From Gemmatimonadota bacterium (GTDB taxonomy: Bacteria; Gemmatimonadota; Gemmatimonadetes; Gemmatimonadales; Gemmatimonadaceae), in assembly GCA_028287285.1 (NCBI GenBank), contig JAQBPY010000008.1, positions 1-32,114 on the forward strand: a stretch of DNA of 32,114 nucleotides, written 5' to 3'. The first letter of the stretch is position 1. Each line of letters begins with the position of its first letter. Below the pieces are notes generated by a model. That model had not been told where the DNA came from and searched no databases. It worked only from the letters and a program-made list of their open reading frames with translations. This document shows positions 8,360 through 17,921 of this stretch, in pieces. The position numbers and the translations under genes were made by a program.

Positions 8360-11300
8360 CTAGTCTCCCACCGTGGGAACAACCTCGTGATGTACCGCGC
8401 GCTTTCCGCGGAACCGCGCACCGAGCTTCTCACGCCAGTCGTCGAAGATCTCGTAGACAGTGGGAATCACGAACAACGTCAATACCGTCGACGTGATCGT
8501 CCCTCCGATGACGGCACGCCCCAGCGGCGACCGGAAATCCGCACCTTCCCCTCGGCCCAGCGCCACGGGAATCATGCCCGCGATGAGTGCGAGCGTGGTC
8601 ATCAGAATGGGACGCAACCGAATCGCGCCGGCCTCGATGAGTGCATCACGCATGGGCACCTGTTTCTTTTCGTGCGTCCACTTGGCAAAGTCGATGAGCA
8701 GGATCGCGTTCTTGGCCACGATGCCCATGAGCAGGATCACGCCGATGAGCGACATGATGTTGAGCGTGTCGCCCGTGATGATGAGCGCGAGCACCACACC
8801 AATCAGCGACAACGGCAGCGCGCACAGAATCGCGAGCGGATCCAGGAATGAGCCGAATTGCACCACGAGAATGAGATACATCAGCATTACGGCAATGCCG
8901 AGTGCGGTGAAGATGGAGCCAAAGACTTCGGCCTGGTCCTTTACCTGGCCACCGTTCACGATCTGATAGCCCTGCGGAAGCGTGAATGAGGCGAGGCGGT
9001 TCTTCACGCCCGTGGTGACGTTGCCAAGCGAGCCTTCGATGTTCGCGCCAATCGTGATGACTCGGCGCCGGTCGAGGTGGTCGATCTGCGCGGGGCCTGT
9101 GCTCGACGTGATCGTGGCCACCTGGCCCAGTGGGACCACGGATGACCCGGGAAGAACGATAGGCAGTCGCGCGATGTCCGCGGGACTTTCGCGCAGGCCT
9201 GCCGGAAGCCGTACATGTACGTAGCGCGTTTCCCCGGTGGGGTCCACCCAGTTGCCTGCGTCCACACCGGCGAATGCAGGGCGGAGCGCCTGCGCAATCT
9301 GCCCGACAGTGATACCGAGCGAGCCGGCGAAGCCGCGGTTGATGTTGATCTTGAGCTCGGGTTTTTCTCCCTTGGTGGAGAGGCCGACGTCGACGGCACC
9401 TGGCGTGGTCCGAACAATTTTCGCGATGGAGTCGGCGAGCCGGGTGAGAACCGCCTGGTCATCGCCCTGCAGCTGGAGCTGCAGCGGCTTCATGCCGCCG
9501 CCCGGACCGCCTGCCTCGAGCAGGTAGGCATTGATGTCGGCACGTGAGCGCAGCTCCTGGCGAATCATGATCCCGAACGCCGTCTGGCTCATGTGTCTGT
9601 CGACTTTCGGCACGAGGCGCACGTAGACGGAACCGACGTCGACACTGCCGGAACCCGAGGCGCTCCCCACGGTGGCATAGGTGTACATCACTTCTGCCTT
9701 GTGCGCGCGGATCTGCTGTGCGACCTGCTCGGTGACCACGCGCGTGAACTCGAGGCTCGAGCCGGGAGGTGCTTCCACGCTAACCGTGAGCTCGCTGCGA
9801 TCGCTTTCGGGCACGAAGCCGAATCCGCCAAAGGCCGTTTGCAATGCAATGGCGCCGACAAACGACGCAACGGCGAGCGCAATCATCGTCTTGCGGTGGT
9901 CGAGTGCCCAGCCGACCCCTGCGCGATAGCGCTGGGATTGGCGGTCGAACCAGGTGTTGAATCGATCCAGCGCGCGCGCGATGGGATTGCGCCGCTCGTG
10001 CGCCTCGATCTGTGGATCGGGCCAGTATGCCGACAACATTGGATCGAGCGAAAACGACACGAACAGCGAGACGAGCACCGCTGCGGCGATGGTGAGCGCG
10101 AACGGCTTGAACCACTGGCCGGCAAAGCCGCTCATGAAGCCCACCGGCACGAACACGGCCACGATGGAGAATGTCGTTGCCGCAACGGCGAGCCCGATTT
10201 CCTCGGTGCCCTCGTGCGCGGCGGTCATGTGATCGGAGCCAAGCTCGATGTGCCGAACGATGTTCTCGCGCACCACGATGGCATCGTCGATGAGGATGCC
10301 GATGGCGAGCGAGAGACCGAGCAGCGACATGGTATTCAGCGTAAAGCCGAAGATCATGAGCGGGATGAACGATGCCAGCACCGACACCGGCAGCGCGAGT
10401 CCCGTGATGACCGTGGAGCGCCACGAATTGAGGAACAGGAAGACCACGAGCACGGTAAGGAGCGCCCCCTCCACGAGCGCTTCCTGGACGTTGCGCACGG
10501 AGTTCTTTACGCGCACGCCGGCGTCGCGCACGACTTTGATCTCGGTGCCGGCCGGGAGCGTCTTCTGTAGCGCCGGCAATCGAGCCTGGATGGCGGAGCT
10601 CACCGCGGTGGTGCTGTACCCCTTTGATTTCACGAGGTCGAGGCCGATGGCTTCGATACCGTTGTAGAGGGCCGCCGAGCGGCGTTCGGCCGCGCCGGCT
10701 TCGACTTTCGCGACGTCGCCGAGCCGAATGGGCACGCCGTTCCTCGTGGCGACGGTAATCTGCTCGAACTCTTCCGGATGCTCGAGCCGGCCCTCGATGC
10801 GGATGGCTCGTTCGGTAACGGGCCCGGTCACCTGTCCAACGGGTGCGGCAAGGTTCTGCGCGCGCAGTGCGGCCACCACCTGATCGACGCCAACCCCTGC
10901 CGCCGACAACCGTTGCGGGTCGAGAATGACGTTGAGGGTCGCACTGTCCGCGCCGACCACGTTCACCTGCGCCACGCCGGAGATGGCGCGAAGGTCACTG
11001 CCGATGACCTGGTCGCCGATCTGGGTCAGCTGCGCGGGAGAGAGCGTGTGTGACGTGAGCGCCAGCGAGACGATGGGCTGCGACGACGGATCGAACCGCT
11101 GGATGATCGGCTCGATGATCTCCGTGGGCAGCTGCGCACGCACCGCGGAGATGGCATCGCGCACATCCTGCGTGGCCTGGTCGGAGGGTTTGCCGAACTG
11201 GAACTGGGCAATGATCTGTCCGAATCCGTCGGTCGACGTGGAGCGCAAAATGTCGAGACCCGAGATCGCGGCAATTCGCGTCTCGATGCGGTCGATGACT

Positions 11301-11485
11301 TCTCGCTCGACCTGGTCAGGGGAGGCGCCGGGATACGCGATGCCGATGAAGACGATGGGTGCATCGATGTCTGGAAATTCGTCAGTCTGCAGGCGCGAGA
11401 GTGCCGCGATCCCGAACACGACGAGCGCGATCATCGTCACAACGGTGATGATCGGGCGCCGGATAGCGAAGTCGGAGATGAACAT
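8360..11485 (-). CDS. RND-family efflux pump permease (AcrB-like, HAE1 type)
   Basis: The protein has 1041 residues, the usual length for AcrB/MexB-type inner-membrane permeases. It begins [25 protein letters not shown] (TM1). The first periplasmic loop carries the family's [24 protein letters not shown]. The transmembrane proton-relay aspartates are at 400-401 ([13 protein letters not shown] in TM4). A second periplasmic repeat starts near 570, and further TM segments fill the C-terminus. It should export hydrophobic compounds by proton antiport. Neither a membrane-fusion adaptor nor a TolC-like channel is encoded next to it, so it must use partners from elsewhere. The HAD gene lies 40 bp upstream on the same strand. 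Confidence 0.95.
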   Translation of the reverse strand: MFISDFAIRRPIITVVTMIALVVFGIAALSRLQTDEFPDIDAPIVFIGIAYPGASPDQVEREVIDRIETRIAAISGLDILRSTSTDGFGQIIAQFQFGKPSDQATQDVRDAISAVRAQLPTEIIEPIIQRFDPSSQPIVSLALTSHTLSPAQLTQIGDQVIGSDLRAISGVAQVNVVGADSATLNVILDPQRLSAAGVGVDQVVAALRAQNLAAPVGQVTGPVTERAIRIEGRLEHPEEFEQITVATRNGVPIRLGDVAKVEAGAAERRSAALYNGIEAIGLDLVKSKGYSTTAVSSAIQARLPALQKTLPAGTEIKVVRDAGVRVKNSVRNVQEALVEGALLTVLVVFLFLNSWRSTVITGLALPVSVLASFIPLMIFGFTLNTMSLLGLSLAIGILIDDAIVVRENIVRHIELGSDHMTAAHEGTEEIGLAVAATTFSIVAVFVPVGFMSGFAGQWFKPFALTIAAAVLVSLFVSFSLDPMLSAYWPDPQIEAHERRNPIARALDRFNTWFDRQSQRYRAGVGWALDHRKTMIALAVASFVGAIALQTAFGGFGFVPESDRSELTVSVEAPPGSSLEFTRVVTEQVAQQIRAHKAEVMYTYATVGSASGSGSVDVGSVYVRLVPKVDRHMSQTAFGIMIRQELRSRADINAYLLEAGGPGGGMKPLQLQLQGDDQAVLTRLADSIAKIVRTTPGAVDVGLSTKGEKPELKININRGFAGSLGITVGQIAQALRPAFAGVDAGNWVDPTGETRYVHVRLPAGLRESPADIARLPIVLPGSSVVPLGQVATITSSTGPAQIDHLDRRRVITIGANIEGSLGNVTTGVKNRLASFTLPQGYQIVNGGQVKDQAEVFGSIFTALGIAVMLMYLILVVQFGSFLDPLAILCALPLSLIGVVLALIITGDTLNIMSLIGVILLMGIVAKNAILLIDFAKWTHEKKQVPMRDALIEAGAIRLRPILMTTLALIAGMIPVALGRGEGADFRSPLGRAVIGGTITSTVLTLFVIPTVYEIFDDWREKLGARFRGKRAVHHEVVPTVGD

Positions 11486-11525
11486 GTCTAACTATACGCG
11501 GAACGAAGTCACTCCGCTTTGTTGC

Positions 11526-12356
11526 TCAGACCGCCATTTCCGCGGGCTGGAGAACTTCGTGTCGCAGCGTCAGCCAATCGGTGCGCACACGGTCCCATTC
11601 CTGGATGAGCACACCATGGTGCTCGAACAGCCGGCGAATCCGCCGGTGGTCGTAGCCCAGGATGTCCTCGAACACCGGGACGAGCACGCTGAGTGCGTCG
11701 TCGCTCATCACCGTGCGGCGCGCGAGCGCGGAGATGTGCCGCGCTTCGGACGCGGCAATGGTGAGGCCGTCCGAGCGGTTGACGTGCAGCATGACGTGGA
11801 CGTCGGAGCTTCCATCGCCAACGTAGACGACGCGCTCGCCGGGCACGCCAAGGCGCTCGCGCAGGGCATCGACCGCGGCGACCTTGCCATAGCCGGCAGG
11901 CACGCGAAGAATGGAGGCGATCTCGCCGGTGTGCTCGTCGTAGCGAAACCTGGTGCCGATGATGCGCTCGGGAGGTATCAGCCCCTCGAGGGCGGAATGC
12001 ACGACATCTTCGGGCGCGGCGGAGACCACGTAGAAGTCGAAGCGATGACCATCGACGCCGTGCTGGAGCAGCTCGGAGAGGAGCGCGATGTTCCGCTTGA
12101 GCCGGATGCGCTTGCCCACTTCGACGAGGTCTTCCTTGCGCACCCGCCGAAATTCGGGATCATGCAGCAGCAGATACGACAGCTCGGCGCCCGACTGCAC
12201 GAGGTTCAGCTGCGACAACCCCGCAACTCGGCTGAGGAAATCGTGAATGCCAAGCATCTCGCTCAACACCAGCCCGGAGTCATTGAAGCTCAGGGTCTGG
12301 TCGAAGTCACTCACGAACAGGTATTGCTTGCGCTCCACGCCCAACTCCTCCGTCAT
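11526..12356 (-). CDS. HAD-superfamily phosphatase (phosphoserine-phosphatase-like)
   Basis: The protein has 276 residues with all four haloacid dehalogenase motifs. Motif I is DFDQT (17-21; Asp17 nucleophile, Asp19 acid/base), motif II is VVSAAP (Ser112), motif III is Lys158 in GKVAAVDAL, and motif IV is GDGSSD (180-185). The alpha-helical cap between motifs I and II and the overall order resemble phosphoserine phosphatase and MtnX-like enzymes, but the substrate is not resolved. It lies 40 bp upstream of the RND permease on the same strand and may be co-transcribed; no functional link to efflux is evident. Confidence 0.85.
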   Translation of the reverse strand: MTEELGVERKQYLFVSDFDQTLSFNDSGLVLSEMLGIHDFLSRVAGLSQLNLVQSGAELSYLLLHDPEFRRVRKEDLVEVGKRIRLKRNIALLSELLQHGVDGHRFDFYVVSAAPEDVVHSALEGLIPPERIIGTRFRYDEHTGEIASILRVPAGYGKVAAVDALRERLGVPGERVVYVGDGSSDVHVMLHVNRSDGLTIAASEARHISALARRTVMSDDALSVLVPVFEDILGYDHRRIRRLFEHHGVLIQEWDRVRTDWLTLRHEVLQPAEMAV

Positions 12357-12743
12357 GTCGCCCGTGCCTATGGATGTTTAACTCGTTCATCGCGCAGCGC
12401 AACGGCCTGGTGATTGTAATTGCTGCGGACAAAATGTGTGGTCACGCTTGAAAGGAGGTGGGATGCGCTGTGTGCGTCGTGTGCGAAGAGATCATATCGG
12501 TTGTTTCCACATTGAAACATCCTTCGAGGCGCGTGAGGCGCCGGCTCGCGCACCACCACTTTGCCTAAGGAATTTGGACGAGCGCGTTGGCGGCTTCCGC
12601 GTGACCCTCGTACGAAGGATGAAATCAGATTGCCTTCATGTGAAACGAACCGACACGCCCAGCTTGCCGCGAGGCGTGGCGTACGTGGTGTGCGCTGTGT
12701 CCGTGGCATGCGTGGCAAGACAATCCCGTGCTGTGAGTAAAGA
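12357..12743. other. About 390-bp intergenic stretch without a convincing gene
   Basis: Open frames exist on both strands (12436-12870 plus, 12368-12718 minus), but they are Arg-rich, match no domain I recognise, and one overlaps the LysR gene. A 6-bp inverted repeat (CACGCC 12654-12659 / GGCGTG 12673-12678) could be a weak terminator for the minus-strand LysR run, without a T-tract. TGTTTC/GAAACA near 12500-12517 is a second short dyad. A 9-bp tandem repeat is annotated separately. The stretch probably holds the promoter of the HAD-RND pair, but I cannot point to one. Confidence 0.5.
12675..12719. repeat. Degenerate 9-bp tandem repeat, five units
   Basis: Five consecutive 9-base units start at 12675, 12684, 12693, 12702 and 12711, each with CGTGG or a close variant (CGCTG in the third). 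On the minus strand they would encode repeated Met/Thr-Pro-Arg tripeptides at the start of a doubtful 116-residue frame. They lie just after the LysR stop codon. Slippage-derived repeat is the simplest reading. Confidence 0.5.
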
Positions 12744-13643
12744 TCATCGCCGCACCCCAGCCACCGCTCGCAATGTGGTCACGAAGCGGTCACGAACCGG
12801 CGATCGACCTCCCACCTTCCACACCGCAAACAAGGACATGCTTACCGAAAGATCGCGGACCGCCCGATAGATGACACCCGCCTGTTGAAACTGTGTCAGC
12901 GACCGCGGCACGAATCCGATACCGACGCCGGCACTCACCAGGCTCGCGAGGGTATGCCACCCCGTCGCTTCCTGCACCACGCGCGGGCTGAACTTCGCCG
13001 CACGGCAGCGCGCGATGATGTCGTCATACATGACGGGATCCACGAACCGCGGAAACAGCACGAACGGCTCTGCCGCGAGGTCCGCAAGCGTGCATCGGGC
13101 GCGGCCCGCGAGACGATGCGCCTTGGGCACCGCGAGCATGACCTTCTCGCTGTAGATTACTTCGACCTTGAGCCAGCGGTCCGCGTCCAGAGGTAGACTA
13201 TTCAGGATGCCGACGTCGATGCGTCCGTCACGAAATGCATCGGCCTGTTGAAGTGCGTCGAGCTCGAACAACGAAAGTCCGATGGCCGGCAGATGCATGC
13301 GAAAGAAACTCAACACGTCGGGCAGGATTCCCGTGTGCGTCGCCGCCTCCACGAAACCCACCCGCAGCCGGCCCGTCTCACCGTGCGCCGCGCGCATCGC
13401 GGTTCGCTGCGCACGCTCGGCCTGCGCCAGTGTCAACCGTGCTTCAGGCAGAAACGCCGCACCCGCGGCCGTGAGCTCGACGCCACGAGCAACACGATCA
13501 AAGAGCAATGTCCCGATTTCGCGCTCCAGGTCGTGGATCTGCCTGCTCAGCGGCGGCTGCGCAATGTTCAGACGCTCGGCGGCCCGGCCAAAGTGGAGCT
13601 CCTCCGCAACCGCCACGAAGTAGCGGAGATGCCGCAGCTCCAT
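12744..13643 (-). CDS. LysR-family transcriptional regulator
   Basis: The protein has 299 residues. The N-terminal winged helix-turn-helix (1-60: MELRHLRYFVAVAEELHFGRAAERLNIAQPPLSRQIHDLE) is almost identical at its start to the LysR at 7439, so the two may be paralogues. The effector-binding domain follows (LRVGFVEAATHTGILPDVLSFF, DVGILNSLPLDADRW, then LASLVSAGVGIGFVPRSL). Its ATG lies two bases after the stop of the PfkB kinase gene, so the two are almost certainly co-transcribed. That is unusual, since LysR genes are more often divergent from their targets. A T-N11-A dyad upstream of the kinase (14576-14588) may be its site. Confidence 0.92.
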   Translation of the reverse strand: MELRHLRYFVAVAEELHFGRAAERLNIAQPPLSRQIHDLEREIGTLLFDRVARGVELTAAGAAFLPEARLTLAQAERAQRTAMRAAHGETGRLRVGFVEAATHTGILPDVLSFFRMHLPAIGLSLFELDALQQADAFRDGRIDVGILNSLPLDADRWLKVEVIYSEKVMLAVPKAHRLAGRARCTLADLAAEPFVLFPRFVDPVMYDDIIARCRAAKFSPRVVQEATGWHTLASLVSAGVGIGFVPRSLTQFQQAGVIYRAVRDLSVSMSLFAVWKVGGRSPVRDRFVTTLRAVAGVRR

Positions 13644-13645
13644 GT

Positions 13646-14563
13646 CTACGTCCCGCGCTTCTTGCGTGGTGGATGCCTGGCCTGTGGTGCTGCTTGCTCG
13701 ACTGCCACACTCTGGTCGGCGGGCACGGCACCATACTGCGTGGCGACGTACGCGCCCATGAGGTTGGCATGCTGCAGAAGCGAGGCGTCGTCGGATCCGG
13801 AGAGGAGGCCCGCCAGGAGCACCGCGAGAAATGCATCGCCCGCGCCAACCGTATCCCGGACCTCGACAGTGAAGCCGTCATGCTCCGTCCACACACCATC
13901 GTGCAGCAGCACCGCACCATCCTTTCCACGCGTGACACACACCACGGAACAGTCGAACGTCGCCACGAGTGCTTCCGTTTTCCGTCGCAGATCTCCACGC
14001 AGGTCGAACCAGGCCGCCAGCCGATCCAGCTCGGCAATCGCGAGCTTCACGACGTCTGCCCTCGAGAGCGATTCACGAACGATATCACGGTCTTCGAACG
14101 GCGGGCGGAGGTTCACGTCGAAGACCTTGAGCGCCGGAGTGTCCCACAGCCGCCTGATGGTCGTGCGGGATACGGTACTCCGCTGCGCCAAGGTGCCAAA
14201 GACGAGGGCACGCGCATGCGCGGCGCGTGCGGCCAACTCCGATGTCAGGGTGATGTCATCCCACGCGGACGGCTGCAGGATCTCATAGGCAGGAGTGCCC
14301 GCAACGTCCACCGTGACGCGGACAAAGCCCGTTGGCAGCATGTCGTCCACCTGAATGAGGTCTGTGCCGACACCATACCGCGCTGCTCGACGCAGCACTT
14401 CTTCGCCAAGGCGATCGTTGCCGACCCGGCTCACCATGGCCACTGCGGCACCGGTGGCACGCAGGTGACAGGCCACGTTGAATGGTGCGCCACCAAGGAA
14501 AAGTCCTTCAGGCAGCCCGTCCCAGAGAATTTCACCGACACAGAGTATTTCCGTTCCAGGCAT
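13646..14563 (-). CDS. PfkB-family carbohydrate kinase (fructokinase-like)
   Basis: The protein has 305 residues, typical for the ribokinase/PfkB family. The N-terminus has the substrate-binding GGAPFNVACHL (24-34) in the fructokinase-like order. The C-terminal signature DTVGAGDAF (237-245) supplies the anion hole and catalytic base Asp243. It should phosphorylate a sugar, probably fructose or a related hexose, with ATP in the cytoplasm; the exact sugar is inferred. The C-terminus ends in a short basic tail (PPRKKRGT). The LysR gene follows after 2 bp. No sugar transporter or glycoside hydrolase is adjacent. Confidence 0.88.
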   Translation of the reverse strand: MPGTEILCVGEILWDGLPEGLFLGGAPFNVACHLRATGAAVAMVSRVGNDRLGEEVLRRAARYGVGTDLIQVDDMLPTGFVRVTVDVAGTPAYEILQPSAWDDITLTSELAARAAHARALVFGTLAQRSTVSRTTIRRLWDTPALKVFDVNLRPPFEDRDIVRESLSRADVVKLAIAELDRLAAWFDLRGDLRRKTEALVATFDCSVVCVTRGKDGAVLLHDGVWTEHDGFTVEVRDTVGAGDAFLAVLLAGLLSGSDDASLLQHANLMGAYVATQYGAVPADQSVAVEQAAPQARHPPRKKRGT

Positions 14564-14568
14564 GCTGG

Positions 14569-14588
14569 AAGGTAATACCTTTCAGGTA
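14569..14588. promoter_or_regulatory. Overlapping dyads upstream of the PfkB-LysR pair, candidate operator
   Basis: AAGGTA-A-TACCTT (14569-14581) is a perfect palindrome, and TACCT-TTC-AGGTA (14576-14588) is a second one sharing an arm. The second fits the T-N11-A LysR box. They lie 5-25 bases upstream of the kinase ATG (14561-14563, minus strand), suggesting control by the LysR encoded in the same operon. Confidence 0.5.
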
Positions 14589-14630
14589 TGGAGTGTGCCT
14601 GGCTTGGCGGGCCTGCCCTTCCCCTACATC

Positions 14631-14656
14631 CTACTCCTTCCTGCTACTCCTTCCTG
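14631..14656. repeat. Perfect 13-bp tandem duplication at the cytochrome c stop codon
   Basis: CTACTCCTTCCTG occurs twice back to back (14631-14643, 14644-14656). The second copy contains the TAG stop and the last codons of the minus-strand cytochrome gene, so the first copy duplicates its 3' end outside the gene. A slippage duplication is the simplest explanation. Confidence 0.85.
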
Positions 14657-15087
14657 ACACGAATGATTTTCGCCAGCTCAGCCACCGTCCATGGCGTGGT
14701 ACGCGACGCCGTCGCCGCACGAATGGCGGCAATGCTCGCCGTCGTCACCGGCGCGGCCGCGTTACCCCACGCGCTGCGAACGTAGGTCGCGACCGCGGCC
14801 ACGTCGGCATCTTTGAGCATTGCACCCCAGCCCGGCATCGCGGATGAAATGGACACACCCGCAACTTCGACCGGCCCCATAAGACCGTGTAGAATGATCC
14901 GAATCAGCTTGGCATCGTCGCCGGTGACCCACTCGCTTCCGGCAAGCGGTGGATACTTCTCCTCGATGCCGTCACCCGATGCCTGATGGCACACGGCGCA
15001 CGTGGTGGTGAACACACGCTTGCCATCCACCTGCTGGGCATGTGCCAGTTGCGCCGCAAGGAGGAGCACCGCGGCACGCGTCAGCAT
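14644..15087 (-). CDS. Exported c-type cytochrome (monohaem)
   Basis: I start at the ATG at 15087 (147 residues), which gives a clean signal peptide (MLTRAAVLLLAAQLAHAQQ); a longer frame lacks one. The haem-attachment site is CAVCH (30-34) and the likely sixth ligand is Met84 in SSAMPGWG. Both fit a class I cytochrome c working in the periplasm. Its ATG (15085-15087) overlaps the stop (15081-15083) of the propeller/HEAT gene, so translation is probably coupled and the two proteins probably act together, with the cytochrome accepting electrons from the dehydrogenase. The C-terminal 40 residues are Ala-rich and lie outside the haem domain. Confidence 0.9.
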   Translation of the reverse strand: MLTRAAVLLLAAQLAHAQQVDGKRVFTTTCAVCHQASGDGIEEKYPPLAGSEWVTGDDAKLIRIILHGLMGPVEVAGVSISSAMPGWGAMLKDADVAAVATYVRSAWGNAAAPVTTASIAAIRAATASRTTPWTVAELAKIIRVRKE

Positions 15088-17813
15088 CGGCCCGCCACGC
15101 TGCACGCTTGCAGCTTTTCGGTATACTGGCTCTCGAGCCGCATGATCCTGATGGCTTGCGCCAGACTCACCGCCGACGCGGCGTCCGTCCACGCAGCATC
15201 GATCACTGGTACCACCTTGTCGCGCACCGCCAAGGGCGTTCGCGGCGCACGAATGTTCTGGACCAGCACTGCGAACGCGAGCGTGCGCCGCGATGCTTCA
15301 CCAGTAGTTGCTTGATCTATGAAGTAATCCAATTCTCCTGCTCGGCGACGATCGCCCACGAACCGGCGCCACGCTGCGTCCAGGGGATCGGCCGTGGTAC
15401 CTGCGGTTAACGCCGAGGGCGCCGGGTTCATCCATGAGAACACACGTGCGGCCGCGTCGAGTCCTTCCTTGCCTGGCAGCTGGCCCATCGCTCCGAGCAA
15501 TGCAGCGCGCACCTCCAAATCGATTCGCATGTCGAGTATCGCACTGCGGGCAAGCGGAATGGCCGCAGGGATTAGCGCACCTTCTCCCGCCAGGAGCTGC
15601 GCGACGGGATTGTGCATGGAGAAACCTTGCGCATCGAGTGGTGTCGCCATGGCAATGACTTCGTCGTCGACGCGCGTCTTCCCTACCATCGCGCCAATGA
15701 TCTGAGCGCGGAGCGGATCACGATTGGCCGTCACGGAAACAAGCAGTGGTGCTGCGCCGCGCGGCAGTACCTGGTTCCGAACAAGATCTGTTACAAGGCT
15801 CGTGAATGCATCGCCACTCGCCGTCGTCAGGGCGTTCACCAGCGCCATGCGAATGCGCGGGCTCTCCTCCCACGGCGAGGGATCGAAGTAGGGTCCAAGG
15901 TGCGCGGGCCGAGTCGTCCACCAGTCGCCTTTCCACTCCGCTTCGCGGTTGTAAAGACGTGCAAGCGCATGGAGAACCGCCGCGCGGGTGTCTGCATCCG
16001 TCGTGCGGCCCGCATTATCGATCAATGCGGAGACGGTTGCGGCGTCGTGCATCATGGCGAGCGCTCGCAGAGAACCAGCACGCACAGCGGGTGTTCCATC
16101 GATCCCCTTCAACGCCGCCTCCGATGCCTGCAAGCTCACCAGCGCACTCACTGCCAGGTGTGACAGTGCCTGGTCACTGGTGTCCGTGAACGGAACAAGG
16201 AGCGCGGCAGCATCACGTGCATTGGCGCTCGCGAGGCCATGCATGGCCTGCACCTTGACCTGCGCGTCAGGGTCGCTCAGTGCCTTGGCGAATATGGACG
16301 TGCTTACACCCTGCGGCGCATCGGCCAGCGCGCGGAGCGCGGTCTCACGCACGCGTGCATCGGCTGATGACGCTGCCGCGATGAGCGCGTCGTTTGCCCT
16401 GGCGCCTGCGAGTTGTTTCAGTGTGAACAGCGCCGCGGCGCGGGCGTCGGAAGGTTTCCGCTCGTCGGCGATTGCCTGTCTCAAACTTCTTTCGACGACG
16501 GCGCTGGTACCGCGACGGAGCAATTCCTGCTGTGCATGCAGCCGGCGCAGCGCGTTGCCGGAACCAAGCGTGGAGAGCAGCTGCACGATCGTGGCTTTTG
16601 ACACGGGCCGCTCGTGCAGCAGCGTGGCGCCGGTGGGCCTGATCTGCACGAGGTAGCCAACACTGTCGCCAATGTACGTGAACTGGCCGCCTGCGAGGCT
16701 CGCCACGTACATGTTGGAGCTTCCGTCGAGCGTCACGTCCGCGGGACGCAGCACACCAAGAAAGTCCTCCTGCGTTATGTCGAAGATGGCGCCTTTGGGA
16801 GTCAGTGCATGCCGGAAGATTTTCTGGATCGCCCAGTCGCCCGTGTACAGCGTGTTGTTGAAGCCTACCGGCCACGCCGGATCCTGGATCCAGACACTGC
16901 CAACGCCTGCGCCCGCTCCATAGTCGGCGAGTGATGGAAAATGCTCGGCGCCGAAATTCTGGTAGCGCGCCGGATATCCCATGTTCGCACCAGGCGCCAT
17001 GTAATGCAGGCGCGTGTCCCAGCCGTCGCCGTCATTGGTGTTGTCCCGCGCGAAGATGCGTGCATATGGATCGAGCGCGACGTCGTAGATGTTGCGGGTA
17101 CCGTCCGCGACGATCTCGAGATGGCTGCCATCCGGCCGCACGCGCACCACGGCGCCGCCACGATGCCGGATCGTTCGTCCGTCGCTGCCCGTGGCATTCA
17201 TGAAGCCGTAATCGCCCACGGCGACGTACAGCCATCCGTCGGGACCGAGCTGAATATTATTCGTGGTGTGGTCGGCGCCGCGAAAGTTCAGGTCGAAGCC
17301 GAGTCCCGTGACGATGTCCCTGGACTCGTCGGCAATGCCGTCGCCGTTGGTGTCGCGATATGCGGTCAGCAGCGGCGGATGCATGACGAATACGGTCCTG
17401 CCGTCGGAGGCGATCCCGCGCGGACTGTCCATCTCGGCGAAGGTGGTATAGCGGTCGGCATGTCCGTCGCCGTCGGTGTCGACGAGGCGCATGATGCGGC
17501 CCACGCCTTTCAGCTGCGAGAGCGACAGGTTGGGATCGACGCACACGAATACCGCGCCGTCGGGCGATTCACCGACACACGCGGGGTACATCGCAACCGG
17601 CGGTCCGGCAAAGAGCGTGGCCGTGAAGCCGGCAGGCAGCGTGAGGTCGGAAAGCATCTGCTTTTCGAGCGCTGGTGCAGTGGGGATGGGGCCGCTTTTG
17701 GGGATGGGCTGTGGCCGCGGTGTCTGGGCTGCCATCCGGCCCGTGCCCGGAAGCGAAAGCATGAGGACCGTTGCGATCCGCAACCGGGTCCCGGTGTAAC
17801 AGGCGAGTTTCAT
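15081..17813 (-). CDS. Sorbosone-dehydrogenase-like beta-propeller with HEAT repeats
   Basis: The protein has 910 residues. Residues 10-29 look like a signal peptide ending in AAQ. Residues about 55-395 form a glucose/sorbosone-dehydrogenase-like beta-propeller: LPAGFTATLFAGPP, DGAVFVCVDPN, DTDGDGHADR and DTNGDGIADE (Ca-type loops), RGADHTTNNIQLGPDGWLYVAVGDYG, GGAVVRVRPDGS and AWPVGFNNTLYTGDWA. Residues about 405-800 are Ala/Leu-rich helical pairs of HEAT type (RLHAQQELLRRG, ADARVRETALRALADAP, DPDAQVKVQAMHGLASA). In planctomycete-type homologues a CxxCH domain is fused at the C-terminus. Here it is absent and a separate overlapping gene supplies it. Substrate is unknown; a periplasmic sugar or alcohol oxidase is inferred. 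Confidence 0.85.
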   Translation of the reverse strand: MKLACYTGTRLRIATVLMLSLPGTGRMAAQTPRPQPIPKSGPIPTAPALEKQMLSDLTLPAGFTATLFAGPPVAMYPACVGESPDGAVFVCVDPNLSLSQLKGVGRIMRLVDTDGDGHADRYTTFAEMDSPRGIASDGRTVFVMHPPLLTAYRDTNGDGIADESRDIVTGLGFDLNFRGADHTTNNIQLGPDGWLYVAVGDYGFMNATGSDGRTIRHRGGAVVRVRPDGSHLEIVADGTRNIYDVALDPYARIFARDNTNDGDGWDTRLHYMAPGANMGYPARYQNFGAEHFPSLADYGAGAGVGSVWIQDPAWPVGFNNTLYTGDWAIQKIFRHALTPKGAIFDITQEDFLGVLRPADVTLDGSSNMYVASLAGGQFTYIGDSVGYLVQIRPTGATLLHERPVSKATIVQLLSTLGSGNALRRLHAQQELLRRGTSAVVERSLRQAIADERKPSDARAAALFTLKQLAGARANDALIAAASSADARVRETALRALADAPQGVSTSIFAKALSDPDAQVKVQAMHGLASANARDAAALLVPFTDTSDQALSHLAVSALVSLQASEAALKGIDGTPAVRAGSLRALAMMHDAATVSALIDNAGRTTDADTRAAVLHALARLYNREAEWKGDWWTTRPAHLGPYFDPSPWEESPRIRMALVNALTTASGDAFTSLVTDLVRNQVLPRGAAPLLVSVTANRDPLRAQIIGAMVGKTRVDDEVIAMATPLDAQGFSMHNPVAQLLAGEGALIPAAIPLARSAILDMRIDLEVRAALLGAMGQLPGKEGLDAAARVFSWMNPAPSALTAGTTADPLDAAWRRFVGDRRRAGELDYFIDQATTGEASRRTLAFAVLVQNIRAPRTPLAVRDKVVPVIDAAWTDAASAVSLAQAIRIMRLESQYTEKLQACSVAGRC

Positions 17814-17921
17814 GGGTCGGCGGATGTGAAACGGATGAGTCGGCCTCGTTACTTTCGCGTCTGGATGCTACTCTTTGAAGGAGCGACTGGACAGGGTTTG
17901 CCCACTTCTGCCTCCATCCCC

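Noticed and set aside
8366-8378. TCCCAC-C-GTGGGA palindrome as a terminator
   Set aside because: It lies inside the last codons of the RND gene and has no T-tract.
9593-10570. Long plus-strand open frame (325 codons) opposite the RND permease
   Set aside because: It is His/Arg/Glu-rich and lies wholly antisense to a clear AcrB-like gene; high GC makes such shadow frames common.
12368-12718. 116-codon minus-strand frame in the intergenic gap
   Set aside because: Begins with a slippage-like nonamer repeat and has no domain or ribosome site; kept only as a repeat finding.
12436-12870. 144-codon plus-strand frame in and beyond the intergenic gap
   Set aside because: Arg-rich, no recognisable domain, and its second half is antisense to the LysR gene.
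16941-17921. Upstream extension of the NIPSNAP frame
   Set aside because: It is antisense to the propeller gene; the signal-peptide-like start at 17922 is far more credible.
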